Below are positions 18,069 to 27,294 of a stretch of 64,000 nucleotides of DNA, piece by piece. This DNA is from CBDBCK01 sp965203345. Its GTDB lineage: Bacteria; Chloroflexota; Dehalococcoidia; Lucifugimonadales; Lucifugimonadaceae. The stretch is from NCBI GenBank assembly GCA_965203345.1, contig CBDBCK010000028.1:1302001-1366000 (forward strand), in the 5' to 3' direction. A program made the position numbers and the translations under genes. Numbering within the stretch: position 1 is the stretch's first letter; each line of letters begins with the position of its first letter. The notes below the pieces were generated by a model. It saw only the letters and a list, made by a program, of their open reading frames with translations. It did no database searches and was not told where the DNA came from.

Positions 18069-19091
18069 ATGCCCGCACAAAAAGTTGTGATATTAGGTGC
18101 AATAGACTCAGCCGAACACGAGAAGGCCGAGCTGGCAAACCTGGACGTTGAAGTAGTCATAGCAAATCCATCAAGCGATGGTGAGGCTATAGAGCTGGTT
18201 CGGGAAGCCGACGCGGTGATGAGCCGCGGAGACTGGGGAAGAAGACCCATCATTGAAGCAATGAACAACTGCAAAGTGTTCGCCGTATATTCGCACGGAT
18301 TCAACCATGTGGATACGGACGCCCTTACCAAAAAGGGGATAATGCTTACCAACGGTTCCGGAATGTGTGCTGAAGAGGTGGCAGACCAAGCCGCCGCTTT
18401 TATCCTGGCCCTCAACCGCTCGGTTGTGCAGTCCACTTCTGACTTGCGAGCGGGTATATGGAAACGTTCAAACTATCTACCTATAAAACCGCTGGACCAA
18501 GCGACTCTAGGGCTAATAGGATTTGGAAACATCGCCCGAAGACTGGCGAGAAAAATGAGCGGATGGCGTATGACGACCATAGTTTACGACCCATATGTTC
18601 CGCTATGGATAACCGAAGAGTACGGCGTTGAAAGAGCATACGAATTGAATCAAATATTCCATGAAGCCGACTATGCAACAGTCATAGTTCCTCTGAACGA
18701 TGAAACCCGGCATATGATAGGAGAAGAACAGTTCAACCAAATGAAACCCTCTGCCTATTTTGTGAACGTATGTCGTGGCGCTGTTGTAGACGAGACAGCG
18801 CTTATCAGTGCGCTAAAGGAAGGCAAAATACGTGGCGCAGGCTTAGATGTATTTGAAGAAGAGCCTACGCCCGCCGATAATCCACTATTGCAGATGCCAA
18901 ACGTCATAACCGCGCCACACATAGCAGGAGCCTCGGAACGTTCATACTGGCTCAGCAGACAACGAGCAGGCCAGCAAGTGGCATCAGTACTACGGGGCGA
19001 ATGGCCACAAGCCGTCCAAAACCCTATAGTGGCCCATAAAATCGAAAGCCTCGACCGTTCACGCACGGTCAAAGGTCGCATATCAGGCTGA
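18069..19091 (+). CDS. D-2-hydroxyacid dehydrogenase (second of a pair)
   Basis: A 340-residue paralogue of the preceding gene, with a strong AAAGGAGG ribosome site. It has the NAD motif LIGFGNIARRLA, Arg in VCRGAVVDE, Glu in DVFEEEP and His in APHIAG, so the full catalytic set is present. The ~30 percent-type similarity to its neighbour and the conserved order suggest the pair may act on related substrates, but nothing in the sequence defines which. Confidence 0.85.
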   Translation: MPAQKVVILGAIDSAEHEKAELANLDVEVVIANPSSDGEAIELVREADAVMSRGDWGRRPIIEAMNNCKVFAVYSHGFNHVDTDALTKKGIMLTNGSGMCAEEVADQAAAFILALNRSVVQSTSDLRAGIWKRSNYLPIKPLDQATLGLIGFGNIARRLARKMSGWRMTTIVYDPYVPLWITEEYGVERAYELNQIFHEADYATVIVPLNDETRHMIGEEQFNQMKPSAYFVNVCRGAVVDETALISALKEGKIRGAGLDVFEEEPTPADNPLLQMPNVITAPHIAGASERSYWLSRQRAGQQVASVLRGEWPQAVQNPIVAHKIESLDRSRTVKGRISG

Positions 19092-19337
19092 TATGACTTA
19101 AGGGAACTTCTGTCCCTACCTCAAGGCTTTCAAATAGACTCATCTGCGGTAGGGTTAATAGGAAGAGGTTATTCGGTTCAACGATGTTGCGCACGACTCT
19201 CCAGACGTGAAATTATGCGAGCTGCTTTGAAATATTTCAACGGTACCCAGGGGCGCGAGAAAATACCTTAGTACGGTCACCTCCTCCTAGTTTATTATTA
19301 GAGTACGTACTGCCCTCTAATGAAAATGTCTACTACA

Positions 19338-20078
19338 TCAGTCATATTTGTACCCGAAGATCTCGATATCTTTTTCATATATACGGGCTATGCAGTCTTG
19401 AAGATCTGGTTCGTCATCAAAATAATGCTTGTAGCCATATCTGATCGATTGGTTAAGGTGCGATATATTCAAAGGGAGATTCAGTTTGTTTATCAGTCTC
19501 TTGTAATCTTCGCTAAAATTCTCAAATCGTAATATATCTTTCACCATACGATTACCGTCAGCGTCCAAGACAAACTTGTGCTGAGGTAAAAGATGTACAT
19601 TGGATGCTGAAGAGCTACCAATCGACTCAATAAATTTACGAAACTTGGCCTCTGGAGACAACAGTTTATAGAGAATCTTTGAGATAGCCTTTCTGCCTAC
19701 AGCCTTTCTGATCCTTCGCTTTGAATCTACCTGGTCATGGTAAAGGGTTCTATTTCCCCCTCTCTCTCGCCAAATAAACTCACTCACGATCCTATCCCAG
19801 GGGTTACGTACAAAAGCAAAGCTATACATTTCTTTGAATTTAGGCAAAAATCTCTCGGCCTGCAATGCCGTCAGATGCTGCATCTCTTTTGAGTTGGCAT
19901 AAGGGTTAGGAAACCGGCCATAAATATACTGTCGTCGCTGATCAGAAGTAAGCTGGTTTGCTATATCTAGGCCGGGGTCTATGTGCAATCCGTCCTTCTC
20001 AAACAAAGCCATTTCAATGGATGTGCCTCCGGTCTTGGGAATATGCACAAAAAAGGTATTCAGGGAACTGATTAACAT
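19338..20078 (-). CDS. Sulfotransferase family 2-type protein
   Basis: A 246-residue protein with the PAPS 5'-phosphosulfate loop HIPKTGGTS at residues 12-20 and the 3'-phosphate site FVRNPWDRIVSEF near residue 90. These are the two signatures of cytosolic-type sulfotransferases that modify carbohydrates. There is no signal peptide. It is 45 bases downstream of a hydroxyacid dehydrogenase on the same strand and close to the glycosyltransferase and nucleotide-sugar genes, which suggests sulfation of a glycan. The acceptor is unknown. Confidence 0.85.
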   Translation of the reverse strand: MLISSLNTFFVHIPKTGGTSIEMALFEKDGLHIDPGLDIANQLTSDQRRQYIYGRFPNPYANSKEMQHLTALQAERFLPKFKEMYSFAFVRNPWDRIVSEFIWRERGGNRTLYHDQVDSKRRIRKAVGRKAISKILYKLLSPEAKFRKFIESIGSSSASNVHLLPQHKFVLDADGNRMVKDILRFENFSEDYKRLINKLNLPLNISHLNQSIRYGYKHYFDDEPDLQDCIARIYEKDIEIFGYKYD

Positions 20079-20123
20079 TACCAGTTGGTTTTTCAGTATA
20101 ACTACAGGATCAAAAGGACACAG

Positions 20124-21119
20124 CTAGAGCAGTACCCTGCCGTCCTTCTTTTGGTTGTCTATGAATGCAAATACGTTATCCACGGCAGTATTCAAGCTGA
20201 TGTCAAGAGCTTCTTTCGTTACAGCGGCGATATGTGGGGATAAAATCACGTTCGGCATATACCGCAGAGGGTTGTAACGCCCTATCGGCTCCTTGTCAAA
20301 CACGTCAAGAGCGGCTCCTGCAATAGTCTGGTTTCTCAGGGCTTCAGCAAGAGCGTACTCGTCTACGAGCTTGCCGCTAGCGGTATTTACAAAGAGCGCG
20401 CCCGCCTTCATCAGAGCAAACTCCTCTCGCCCGAGCATCCTCCGGGTTTGGTTATCATAACGCAAGTGCAGGGATATTACGTCTGATTCCTGTAACAGCG
20501 TCTCAAAGTCAACGCGCGAGGCGTTCGCAGGAGGAGTCCATCCATAGTCAGGGTCTCCCGTGTAGTCATGTCCTGGCATAACCATCACTTTCATGCCGAT
20601 TCCAGTTGCTAACTCTATCATTCTACGTCCAATGGCCCCTGCGCCTATAACACCCATAATTTTGCCGCAAAGCTGAGCCAAAATACCTTGTGGCCACCCT
20701 TGATTGCGTACGCGCCAGTCCAGCTCCGGTATCTTATGAGCAAGTGCCAAAGCTAAAGCTAAAGCATGCTCGGCGACAGAGTCACGCGTTACTCCCGGAG
20801 TAGAAGAAACTACTATCCCGCTATCGAATGCCGCTTGAGCGTCCACATGGTCAACTATAGTGCCCCAAAGTGCCAAGTGCACAAGTCCACGGCACGATTC
20901 AAGCACATAACGCGTAAAAGGGGTATCTGAACGTAGAGAGACAACAGTATGCGCTTCATAGATTCGATCTATCAATTGACGTTCGTTCTCAACCGAATCC
21001 GTGTATGTATCCACTATTATCCCCGGCCGTTCATGTTGAAGCCTGATTAGCGCCGCTGAGTCTGACATCACTACAGGGAAATCGTCAGGGATTACTATTT
21101 TCAGAGGCTTATTCGCCAA
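20124..21119 (-). CDS. D-2-hydroxyacid dehydrogenase-like protein lacking the usual catalytic Arg
   Basis: A 331-residue family member. The chosen start is a TTG at 21119 behind GGAAG. An ATG at 21236 in the same frame would add 39 hydrophobic residues with no counterpart in the family. The NAD motif is VIGAGAIGRRM. The His (SPHIAA) and Glu (DVFDKEP) are kept, but the block that should read xARGxxVDE is TASGKLVDE, so the substrate-binding Arg is replaced by Ser. It may have changed substrate or activity. It is transcribed divergently from the gene at 21294 and upstream of the sulfotransferase. Confidence 0.8.
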   Translation of the reverse strand: MANKPLKIVIPDDFPVVMSDSAALIRLQHERPGIIVDTYTDSVENERQLIDRIYEAHTVVSLRSDTPFTRYVLESCRGLVHLALWGTIVDHVDAQAAFDSGIVVSSTPGVTRDSVAEHALALALALAHKIPELDWRVRNQGWPQGILAQLCGKIMGVIGAGAIGRRMIELATGIGMKVMVMPGHDYTGDPDYGWTPPANASRVDFETLLQESDVISLHLRYDNQTRRMLGREEFALMKAGALFVNTASGKLVDEYALAEALRNQTIAGAALDVFDKEPIGRYNPLRYMPNVILSPHIAAVTKEALDISLNTAVDNVFAFIDNQKKDGRVLL

Positions 21120-21293
21120 TTTGTTACTTCCACAAATAAACAGGTATATGAAAACAACCGTCCACCTACAGAAATTATAATAAAATTGGCGTAACGGATA
21201 TAGGGAACTTATAGATGGTCTTACAGTGAAGTTCACAAGTCCAAATAATATTCACTCTTCTCACCCAAATTTCAGCCATAGGAAACGCAACAA

Positions 21294-21644
21294 ATGACGC
21301 AGGTAAAAGTAATGTACTGGAAAGAAGTACCCGTTCAGGTAAAGGCGACTGACGACAGTGGAGAGGTAACTGTACCATTGGACGGTCGCTTCCAGCAGGC
21401 AGTAGACTCTTTAGCTATGTTTGACGGTTCAGCGGGATCCGACGAATACCTGGAAGGCTGGCAATGGGGGGAAACCTTTGAAGACGACCGATCAGCAGAA
21501 GAGGCAGCAAAGACGCACGCAGAGCGTTTCAATAAGCTGATACCTAGAAATTTCGTAGCCACAATAAGGGAGCAGCACAAAGCCGGCACAAGAAAGCCTT
21601 TCCCTGGTGTCATAGACACTTGGCTGCATAACTCGCCAGAGTAA
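21294..21644 (+). CDS. Small conserved protein, PF13769 'virulence factor' type
   Basis: A 116-residue protein beginning VKVMYWKEVPVQVKA, with PLDGRFQQAVD, MFDGSAGSDEYLEGWQWG and FATI-like helices toward the end. This pattern fits the small family annotated as 'virulence factor' (PF13769). No enzymatic function is established for the family and its name is misleading here. A ribosome site AGGAAA precedes the ATG. In the genomes I recall, the family often lies near corrinoid methyltransferase genes like those at 33.9-40.5 kb, but that is memory rather than evidence from this window. Confidence 0.6.
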   Translation: MTQVKVMYWKEVPVQVKATDDSGEVTVPLDGRFQQAVDSLAMFDGSAGSDEYLEGWQWGETFEDDRSAEEAAKTHAERFNKLIPRNFVATIREQHKAGTRKPFPGVIDTWLHNSPE

Positions 21645-21857
21645 CGCGCTGTAGTAGGGCTTGACATCATAGGAGACGTGTACCCTTCAGAATCACATAT
21701 AAACGGTTAGAGCTTGCGGTTTATGCAAGTACACACAAGGTAAACAGCATGTATACTGTTACAGGAAATTCAGGGGCGTCAGACAAGATTGATCATTGGG
21801 ATATAAACGCGTGCGAGACAGACCTTGCAATATGATTAAAACCAGATAACCAGGTAC

Positions 21858-21932
21858 GCCAACGTAGCTCAGTGGTAGAGCAGCGGTTTCGTAAACCGCA
21901 GGCCGTGGGTTCGAGTCCCTCCGTTGGCTCCA
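21858..21932 (+). tRNA. tRNA-Thr (anticodon CGT)
   Basis: A full cloverleaf: acceptor stem GCCAACG pairs with CGTTGGC, the D arm is GCTCAGTGGTAGAGC, the anticodon stem GCGGT/ACCGC carries loop TTCGTAA, and the T arm is GTGGGTTCGAGTCCCTC (stem one wobble). The anticodon CGT reads ACG codons. CCA is encoded at 21930-21932, after discriminator T. The gene is between two ordinary genes. I see no copy of its 3' end elsewhere, so there is no sign of integration here. Confidence 0.97.
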
Positions 21933-22079
21933 AGCATGTTTGCTCTTCAGCCCTCGGATATTTCCAGAACGGCTCAAAGGATTGTAAGGAAGTAATCGAT
22001 ACAATCGGGAAAACGACAGAGTGAAAATGCATAGGTTAGAATTGAGTATAGTGCAACCTTCCAGTAGGACACAATTAGC

Positions 22080-22961
22080 GTGGAAATAAATACATCTCTC
22101 CAACTGCTTTCCCAGCCAGACTTGTCCAACAGCATTATGATCTGCGCTTGGGAAGGATGGGCGGACGCCTCCGAGTCAGCAACTCGCGCCGTTTCAGAGT
22201 TGATAAGGCAGACGGGAGCAGAAAAGTTCGCCACTATAGACCCGGAAGAGTTCTACGTATTCTCAGAGAACCGTCCCATCGTAAGCAACGGTAACGAAGA
22301 CAAAAGGGTATTGCATTGGACTTCAAATGCTTTTTATTTCAAGAAGATCGAAGGCAAAGGTAAGGATATCATTTTTTTCAAAGGAACCGAGCCTAACTTG
22401 CAATGGCGGCATTATGCAGAGCATTTTGCCCGTATAGCGTGTATATGCGACACTCAACTGCTCATTACGTTAGGTGCTCTTTTGGCTTCTGTACCGCATA
22501 CTCGCCCACCACGCATAAGAGGTTCTTCCTCAAGCCCAGCGCTAGGACAAGGCTTTGAGCACGTACATTACCCCAAACCCGACTATGAAGGCCCCTCTGG
22601 CATGACTTCGGTCGTCGCGGAACGGCTGAGCGTTGCCGGGATCCCTTCAGCTTCAATATGGGCGCACGCTCCTCACTACCTGCGAGCCAGGCACAATCCT
22701 GTGCTCACTGCGGGCATCATCCGAGAAGTCACACAATTCCTGCCCACCCCGCTCAATCTTCAGGAAATCCAAAAAGAAGCCGATAAGTTTGACGAGAACA
22801 TATCAAAGGCACTGGAAGATGAGGAGGATATAAAAAAGTACGTAGCTGCTTTGGAAGAGGAGTTTGACTCAGATAGTGAACCTCTTCCCAACGTTGAACG
22901 TAAGAGTCTGGTTGAAGAGCTAGAAGAGTATCTGAGAAAACAACGATCAAGTGAAGAATAA
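22080..22961 (+). CDS. PAC2 family protein
   Basis: A 293-residue protein starting at GTG. It has the PAC2 pattern: MICAWEGWADASESAT near the start, FYVFSENRP, LHWTSNAFYF, DIIFFKGTEPNLQWRHY, LITLGALLASVPHTRPP, then GIPSASIWAHAPHYL and an acidic C-terminal coiled segment. PAC2 proteins resemble proteasome assembly chaperones. In actinobacteria and some Chloroflexota they occur without a known role. No proteasome genes are in this window. Confidence 0.85.
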   Translation: MEINTSLQLLSQPDLSNSIMICAWEGWADASESATRAVSELIRQTGAEKFATIDPEEFYVFSENRPIVSNGNEDKRVLHWTSNAFYFKKIEGKGKDIIFFKGTEPNLQWRHYAEHFARIACICDTQLLITLGALLASVPHTRPPRIRGSSSSPALGQGFEHVHYPKPDYEGPSGMTSVVAERLSVAGIPSASIWAHAPHYLRARHNPVLTAGIIREVTQFLPTPLNLQEIQKEADKFDENISKALEDEEDIKKYVAALEEEFDSDSEPLPNVERKSLVEELEEYLRKQRSSEE

Positions 22962-23041
22962 GGCCGGACGTAAAGTCTTCTTTACCCTATCTAGACCAAA
23001 CATTAGCGCCATAATAAGCACAAAATTTTGAAAGTACGCAA

Positions 23042-24070
23042 TTGTCCTCCATCGCTATAATAGGATTAGGAATGATAGGTGTCTCCTTAGGGATGGCACT
23101 AAAGAACAAGCACGCCGATAAGATTCACATAACGGGGTATGATTCTGATGACGACGCTCAGAAGCATGCAAAAAAGACGGGAGCTATAGACCAGGCCTGC
23201 TGGAAATTACCAGATGCCGTGAGAGATGCAGACATCGTAGTAATTGCGACACCTGCAATACAGGCCTACGACATTCTGGAATCTATCGCTCCTCATCTTC
23301 AGGCAGACGCTGTTATTACTGACACTATCGCGGCAAATGCAGGCCCCGCTGAATGGGCAAAACAGATCCTGCCTAAGAACGCTGATAACTACATAAGCGG
23401 ATGTCCTCTAGCAGGTAACAATCTGACCGGCTTCAATAATGCCAGACCAAACCTATTTGCTGGTGCCAAATGGGCTGTCTCACTATCCCCCAAAACCTCT
23501 GCAAGAAGCACCGCTATTGTGCGTCAGATGATAGAAGACGTTGAAGCTTCCCCCATATTCATGGACGCTCAGGAGCATGACTCTTTCACCGCCGCTGCAT
23601 CGGCCTTACCACTTACCATTTCAATAGCTTTGTTGTCAGTCCTTTCGGAAAGCCCCTCTTGGCCGGACATATTCCGTTTTGTGGGGACACACTTCGACGC
23701 AGCGACCAAGCCTGCCGGTTCGGAACCTGCTTCCACTGTCGGAGGTATAGCGGTCAACGCCGACTTAACCGCAGAGTGGATAGACATTTTCATAGAAAAA
23801 TTGCAAACGATGAAGGAAGCGATACTTGATTATGAACGTTCGCTCGATCCAGACGGAAAGTGGGCGAATGCGTGCGTGACTGCTTGGGAAACGAGGGTAC
23901 GCCTTGATGCAGGGGTTTACCCCAAACATGGAGCAGAGTCGGATCCTTTGCCTAATTCCGCCCAAGCTCTTGGCTCACTGTTTCTAGGTGAAACCGCGTA
24001 CAAGCGACTTACTATGTTGAATCAGTCGGGACGCGATTCAATGAAGTACGACCGTTCCAAGTTACGATGA
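23042..24070 (+). CDS. tyrA: Prephenate/arogenate dehydrogenase
   Basis: A 342-residue TyrA-type enzyme converting prephenate (or arogenate) to the tyrosine precursor with NAD(P). The N-terminal fold has IIGLGMIGVSLGMAL. The acidic residue at the end of strand two (GYDSDDD) suggests NAD. VIATPAIQAYDIL, VITDTIA and the substrate block GCPLAGNNLTGF follow, in place of the common GGHPMAGSE. The start is TTG. It lies 13 bases before aroA, making a tyrA-aroA-gmk cluster. There is no ACT or chorismate mutase domain. Confidence 0.85.
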   Translation: MSSIAIIGLGMIGVSLGMALKNKHADKIHITGYDSDDDAQKHAKKTGAIDQACWKLPDAVRDADIVVIATPAIQAYDILESIAPHLQADAVITDTIAANAGPAEWAKQILPKNADNYISGCPLAGNNLTGFNNARPNLFAGAKWAVSLSPKTSARSTAIVRQMIEDVEASPIFMDAQEHDSFTAAASALPLTISIALLSVLSESPSWPDIFRFVGTHFDAATKPAGSEPASTVGGIAVNADLTAEWIDIFIEKLQTMKEAILDYERSLDPDGKWANACVTAWETRVRLDAGVYPKHGAESDPLPNSAQALGSLFLGETAYKRLTMLNQSGRDSMKYDRSKLR

Positions 24071-24083
24071 CACGGGTTAGACA

Positions 24084-25379
24084 ATGCAAGCAACTGTTGC
24101 TCCCGCAAAGTGGATAAGAGGGGAGATATTCGCTCCTCCAGACAAGTCCATATCACACCGCTCTGTGATTTTGAACGGTATAGCACAGGGTAAATCAAAC
24201 ATAAAAAGGTTTCTCTTTGCGGACGACTGCATATCGACTGTCGTTGCTATGCAGGCTCTGGGAGTAGAAATCAAAGAAAACGACGACGGGGTAACTGTGC
24301 TTGGAAGAGGACTGAATGGTCTTCAGGAGCCGGATAGAGTGTTAAATCTCGGCAATAGTGGGACCACCGCCCGCCTGCTGTCCGGTGTCTTGGCAGGCAG
24401 GGACATATTTACAGGAGTAACAGGAGACTCATCGCTTAGGTCTCGTCCGATGGATAGAGTTGTGTTTCCTTTACGAGACATGGGAGCTCGCATTGAAGGA
24501 CGTAACGGCGGTCGTTGCTTACCATTAGCATTTCTAGGAGGGACGACGCTTGCCGGGACCATTCACGAGGTGAAAGTGGCCAGTGCACAAGTCAAATCAG
24601 CGCTTTTGCTGGCAGGTTTACGAGCGGAAGATGGTCCTACAACCGTCATTCAGCCGGCAAAATCCCGCGATCATACCGAACGAATGTTAGATTCTATGGG
24701 GGCAATCCTGTGCACCGAAGATCAGAGCGTAAAGGTCTATCCCGGAGAGTTGCGGGCATTAGACGTTACAGTCCCGGGTGACGTCTCTGCCGCCATGTTT
24801 TGGCTTGTCGCCGCAGTTATTCACCCCAATGCGGAGATAACAATAAAAAACGTAGGCATCAACCCGACTCGTGCCGCGGCACTAGACGTGCTGCGCCAAA
24901 TGGGAGGTGAAGTATCCATCGAAAACTCGCGAGAATCCGCCGGCGAACCTATAGCCGACATATACGCTAAATCCAGCAGATTAAAGAGCGCCAAGATAGG
25001 AGGTAACGTAATACCCAGACTTATAGACGAAATACCTGTATTGGCTGTAGCGGCGGCGGCGGCGGAAGGAGAAACAATTTTCTCAGACGCGGCGGAATTG
25101 AGGACAAAAGAGACAGACAGAATAGCAGCAACCGTATCATGGCTTCGTCGTGCAGGGATCACCTGTGAAGAAAGGACCAACGGACTCACGGTTCAAGGGA
25201 GAGGAACCATAAAAGGAGGTAGCTACAGTTCCAATAACGACCACAGGATGGTAATGTCAATCGCCGTTGCCGGAGCATCGGCAGAATCGCCTGTAACTAT
25301 AGACAATGCAGAAACTGCTTCGATATCTTACCCAGATTTTTGGAAGGACGCATCAGCGCTAGGCATAAGCGTTTCATGA
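24084..25379 (+). CDS. aroA: 3-phosphoshikimate 1-carboxyvinyltransferase (EPSP synthase)
   Basis: A 431-residue EPSP synthase, the sixth step of the shikimate pathway. PPDKSISHRS, LGNSGTTARLLSG, RSRPMDRV, SAQVKSALLLAGL, RDHTERML, PGDVSAAMFWL, DEIPVLAVAA, KETDRIAA and NNDHRMVMS are all in order. This includes the Lys, Arg and Asp residues of the active site. It starts at ATG, and its stop overlaps the gmk start (ATGA), so the two are translationally coupled. Confidence 0.97.
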   Translation: MQATVAPAKWIRGEIFAPPDKSISHRSVILNGIAQGKSNIKRFLFADDCISTVVAMQALGVEIKENDDGVTVLGRGLNGLQEPDRVLNLGNSGTTARLLSGVLAGRDIFTGVTGDSSLRSRPMDRVVFPLRDMGARIEGRNGGRCLPLAFLGGTTLAGTIHEVKVASAQVKSALLLAGLRAEDGPTTVIQPAKSRDHTERMLDSMGAILCTEDQSVKVYPGELRALDVTVPGDVSAAMFWLVAAVIHPNAEITIKNVGINPTRAAALDVLRQMGGEVSIENSRESAGEPIADIYAKSSRLKSAKIGGNVIPRLIDEIPVLAVAAAAAEGETIFSDAAELRTKETDRIAATVSWLRRAGITCEERTNGLTVQGRGTIKGGSYSSNNDHRMVMSIAVAGASAESPVTIDNAETASISYPDFWKDASALGISVS

Positions 25380-26002
25380 CAGAGACAAAACCGGTAAAAA
25401 AAATTGTAGTAGTTATATCTGGACCTTCGGGCGCCGGAAAAGACTCAATAATAGAACGGCTGCCACAGGCAGGTCTTGAATGCTTACCTGCAGTTACCGC
25501 TACAACGCGCACAAAACGTCCAAACGAAAAGGAAGGAATAAACCACCATTTCAGATCAAAGAAGCAGTTCATAAAGATGCAGAACGAGGGTGAACTGCTT
25601 GAGTGGGCCAAGGTTTACGACAAGCTATACGGGACACCAAAATCAGAAGTAGAAAATGCCCAGAAGAAGGGTTTACATCCCGTTGTCAGGGTTGACGTAC
25701 AAGGAGCAAGACAGCTAAGGCTCCTCTCGCCAGATGCTTTGCTTATATTCGTCAAGCCTCCGTCTATCGAGTCTCTGCGAAAGCGCCTCAAAAAGCGCAA
25801 CTCCAACCTGCCTAAGGATATTGAACGAAGGCTGAGTGCAGCCAAAGATGAGATAAAAGACGCCAGATGGTTCGACTACTGTATAACTAACGAGGACGGC
25901 TACCTTATGGATACAGCAGCTCAAACCGCACAGATAGTGCAGTTTGAACAAATGCTACGTGAGACTGAAAAGCAACTACGTCTGCAGAAGCACAATTGCT
26001 AA
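25376..26002 (+). CDS. gmk: Guanylate kinase
   Basis: A 208-residue enzyme phosphorylating GMP to GDP. The start chosen is the ATG overlapping the aroA stop. A longer frame from 25340 would run inside aroA. The P-loop is SGPSGAGKDS, with Asp where most kinases have Ser or Thr. The GMP-binding TATTRTKRPNE, LLEWAKVYDKLYGTP and VDVQGARQLR blocks are intact. An Asp at this P-loop position is, as I recall, usual for guanylate kinases of Dehalococcoidia and hints at lineage. Confidence 0.93.
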   Translation: MTETKPVKKIVVVISGPSGAGKDSIIERLPQAGLECLPAVTATTRTKRPNEKEGINHHFRSKKQFIKMQNEGELLEWAKVYDKLYGTPKSEVENAQKKGLHPVVRVDVQGARQLRLLSPDALLIFVKPPSIESLRKRLKKRNSNLPKDIERRLSAAKDEIKDARWFDYCITNEDGYLMDTAAQTAQIVQFEQMLRETEKQLRLQKHNC

Positions 26003-26027
26003 TCAAACCACAAAGGATGAAACCGTT

Positions 26028-27179
26028 ATGAAAATTGTGATAGCTCCTCAAGCTTTCAAGGAAAGTCGAACAGGATTGAAGGTAGCAAAGGCTATAGAGA
26101 TTGGGGTTAGGCGTGTATGGCCAGACGCTGATACGGTTCTAGTACCGGTTGCGGATGGTGGAGACGGGACACTCGACACTTTAGTAGAAATCTCCGGAGG
26201 TATAACCAATGAAACGATGGTTACGGGACCTATGGGAGAAAAAGTGAACGCTAAATGGGGCGAGATGGGTGATGGAACGACCGCAGTTATTGAGATGGCG
26301 CAGTCCTCTGGGTTGGCTCGTGTGGATCCATCGGATAGAGATCCCCGTACAGCAACTACCTTTGGACTAGGAGAGCTGTTCAAAACTGCTATGGACAAGG
26401 GTAAGACCCATTTCATAGTAGGTATAGGAGGAAGCGCTACAAACGATGGCGGAGCAGGTTTTGCGCAAGCGTTGGGTGCTGCTCTTCTAGACGAGCAAGG
26501 TGAGGAACTGCCTACAGGAGGTTCCGCGCTAGCACGTCTCCACAGGGTAGAAGCGTCAAACATGGACGCTCGTCTGAAGACAGTTGACATTCAGGTTGCA
26601 TGCGACGTGAATAACCCATTGTGCGGCGATGAAGGTGCTTCAGCAGTATTCGGACCTCAGAAAGGAGCAACGCCAGAAGTGGTAGCAGAGTTGGATACTG
26701 CCCTTCAGCATTTCGCAGACATAGTTAGGCGCGACCTCGGAGCTGATGTAGCAACCCGGCCTGGAGCAGGCGCAGCGGGAGGATTAGGGGCGGGATTGAT
26801 GGCGTTTGCAGGCGCTACGCTTAGGAGCGGTGCTGATATAGTGCTTGAAGCGGTACAGTTTCAAGAAAAGCTAAAAGGCGCCGATCTAGTCATAGTGGGA
26901 GAAGGCATGTTTGACAACTCTACCTTTTTCGACAAAGCTCCCGCGGCCGTGGCTAAACGAGCGGCTAAGCAGAACGTGCCAGTAATCGGAGTAGCGGGAG
27001 GGCTTTCTAAAGGGTTTGAGCGGCTGCACAGTTTGGGAATATCAGCGATGTTCAGCATAGCGCCAGGTCCTATAACTCTGGAAGAGGCGATGACACGCAC
27101 GGATGAACTCCTAGAGATAGCGTCCGAAGAGGCTTGTAGAGCTTTCGCAGCAGGCAGGCAGGCGGTGGCGAGTGGATAA
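26028..27179 (+). CDS. glxK: Glycerate kinase (GlxK/GarK type)
   Basis: A 383-residue member of the glycerate kinase family (PF02595). The start is the ATG at 26028, giving MKIVIAPQAFKES behind AAAGGATG; an upstream in-frame ATG overlaps gmk. Family blocks are VADGGDGTLD, the GIGGSATNDGGAG loop near residue 125, CDVNNPLCG, FGPQKGA and the GAAGGLGAGLMAF stretch. It phosphorylates D-glycerate, probably to 2-phosphoglycerate, and would serve a glyoxylate or hydroxypyruvate route. That fits the several hydroxyacid dehydrogenases in the window. Confidence 0.9.
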   Translation: MKIVIAPQAFKESRTGLKVAKAIEIGVRRVWPDADTVLVPVADGGDGTLDTLVEISGGITNETMVTGPMGEKVNAKWGEMGDGTTAVIEMAQSSGLARVDPSDRDPRTATTFGLGELFKTAMDKGKTHFIVGIGGSATNDGGAGFAQALGAALLDEQGEELPTGGSALARLHRVEASNMDARLKTVDIQVACDVNNPLCGDEGASAVFGPQKGATPEVVAELDTALQHFADIVRRDLGADVATRPGAGAAGGLGAGLMAFAGATLRSGADIVLEAVQFQEKLKGADLVIVGEGMFDNSTFFDKAPAAVAKRAAKQNVPVIGVAGGLSKGFERLHSLGISAMFSIAPGPITLEEAMTRTDELLEIASEEACRAFAAGRQAVASG

Positions 27180-27294
27180 ATCGGGACAACTTTGATAGCA
27201 CCTTATAACTTCAAAACGACTTCAGACACAGAGTTTCCAGCCGTCCTGTGAGAAGCGATACGTTAGCAGAGAAACTAAACGAGTAGGAAAAACA

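Noticed and set aside
21858..21932. tRNA-Thr as an integration site
   Set aside because: No copy of the tRNA 3' end and no integrase gene are seen in the window.
22970..22985. GTAAAG-TCTT-CTTTAC hairpin as a terminator after the PAC2 gene
   Set aside because: A perfect 6-bp stem, but AT-rich and with no following T-run, so support is too weak to call.
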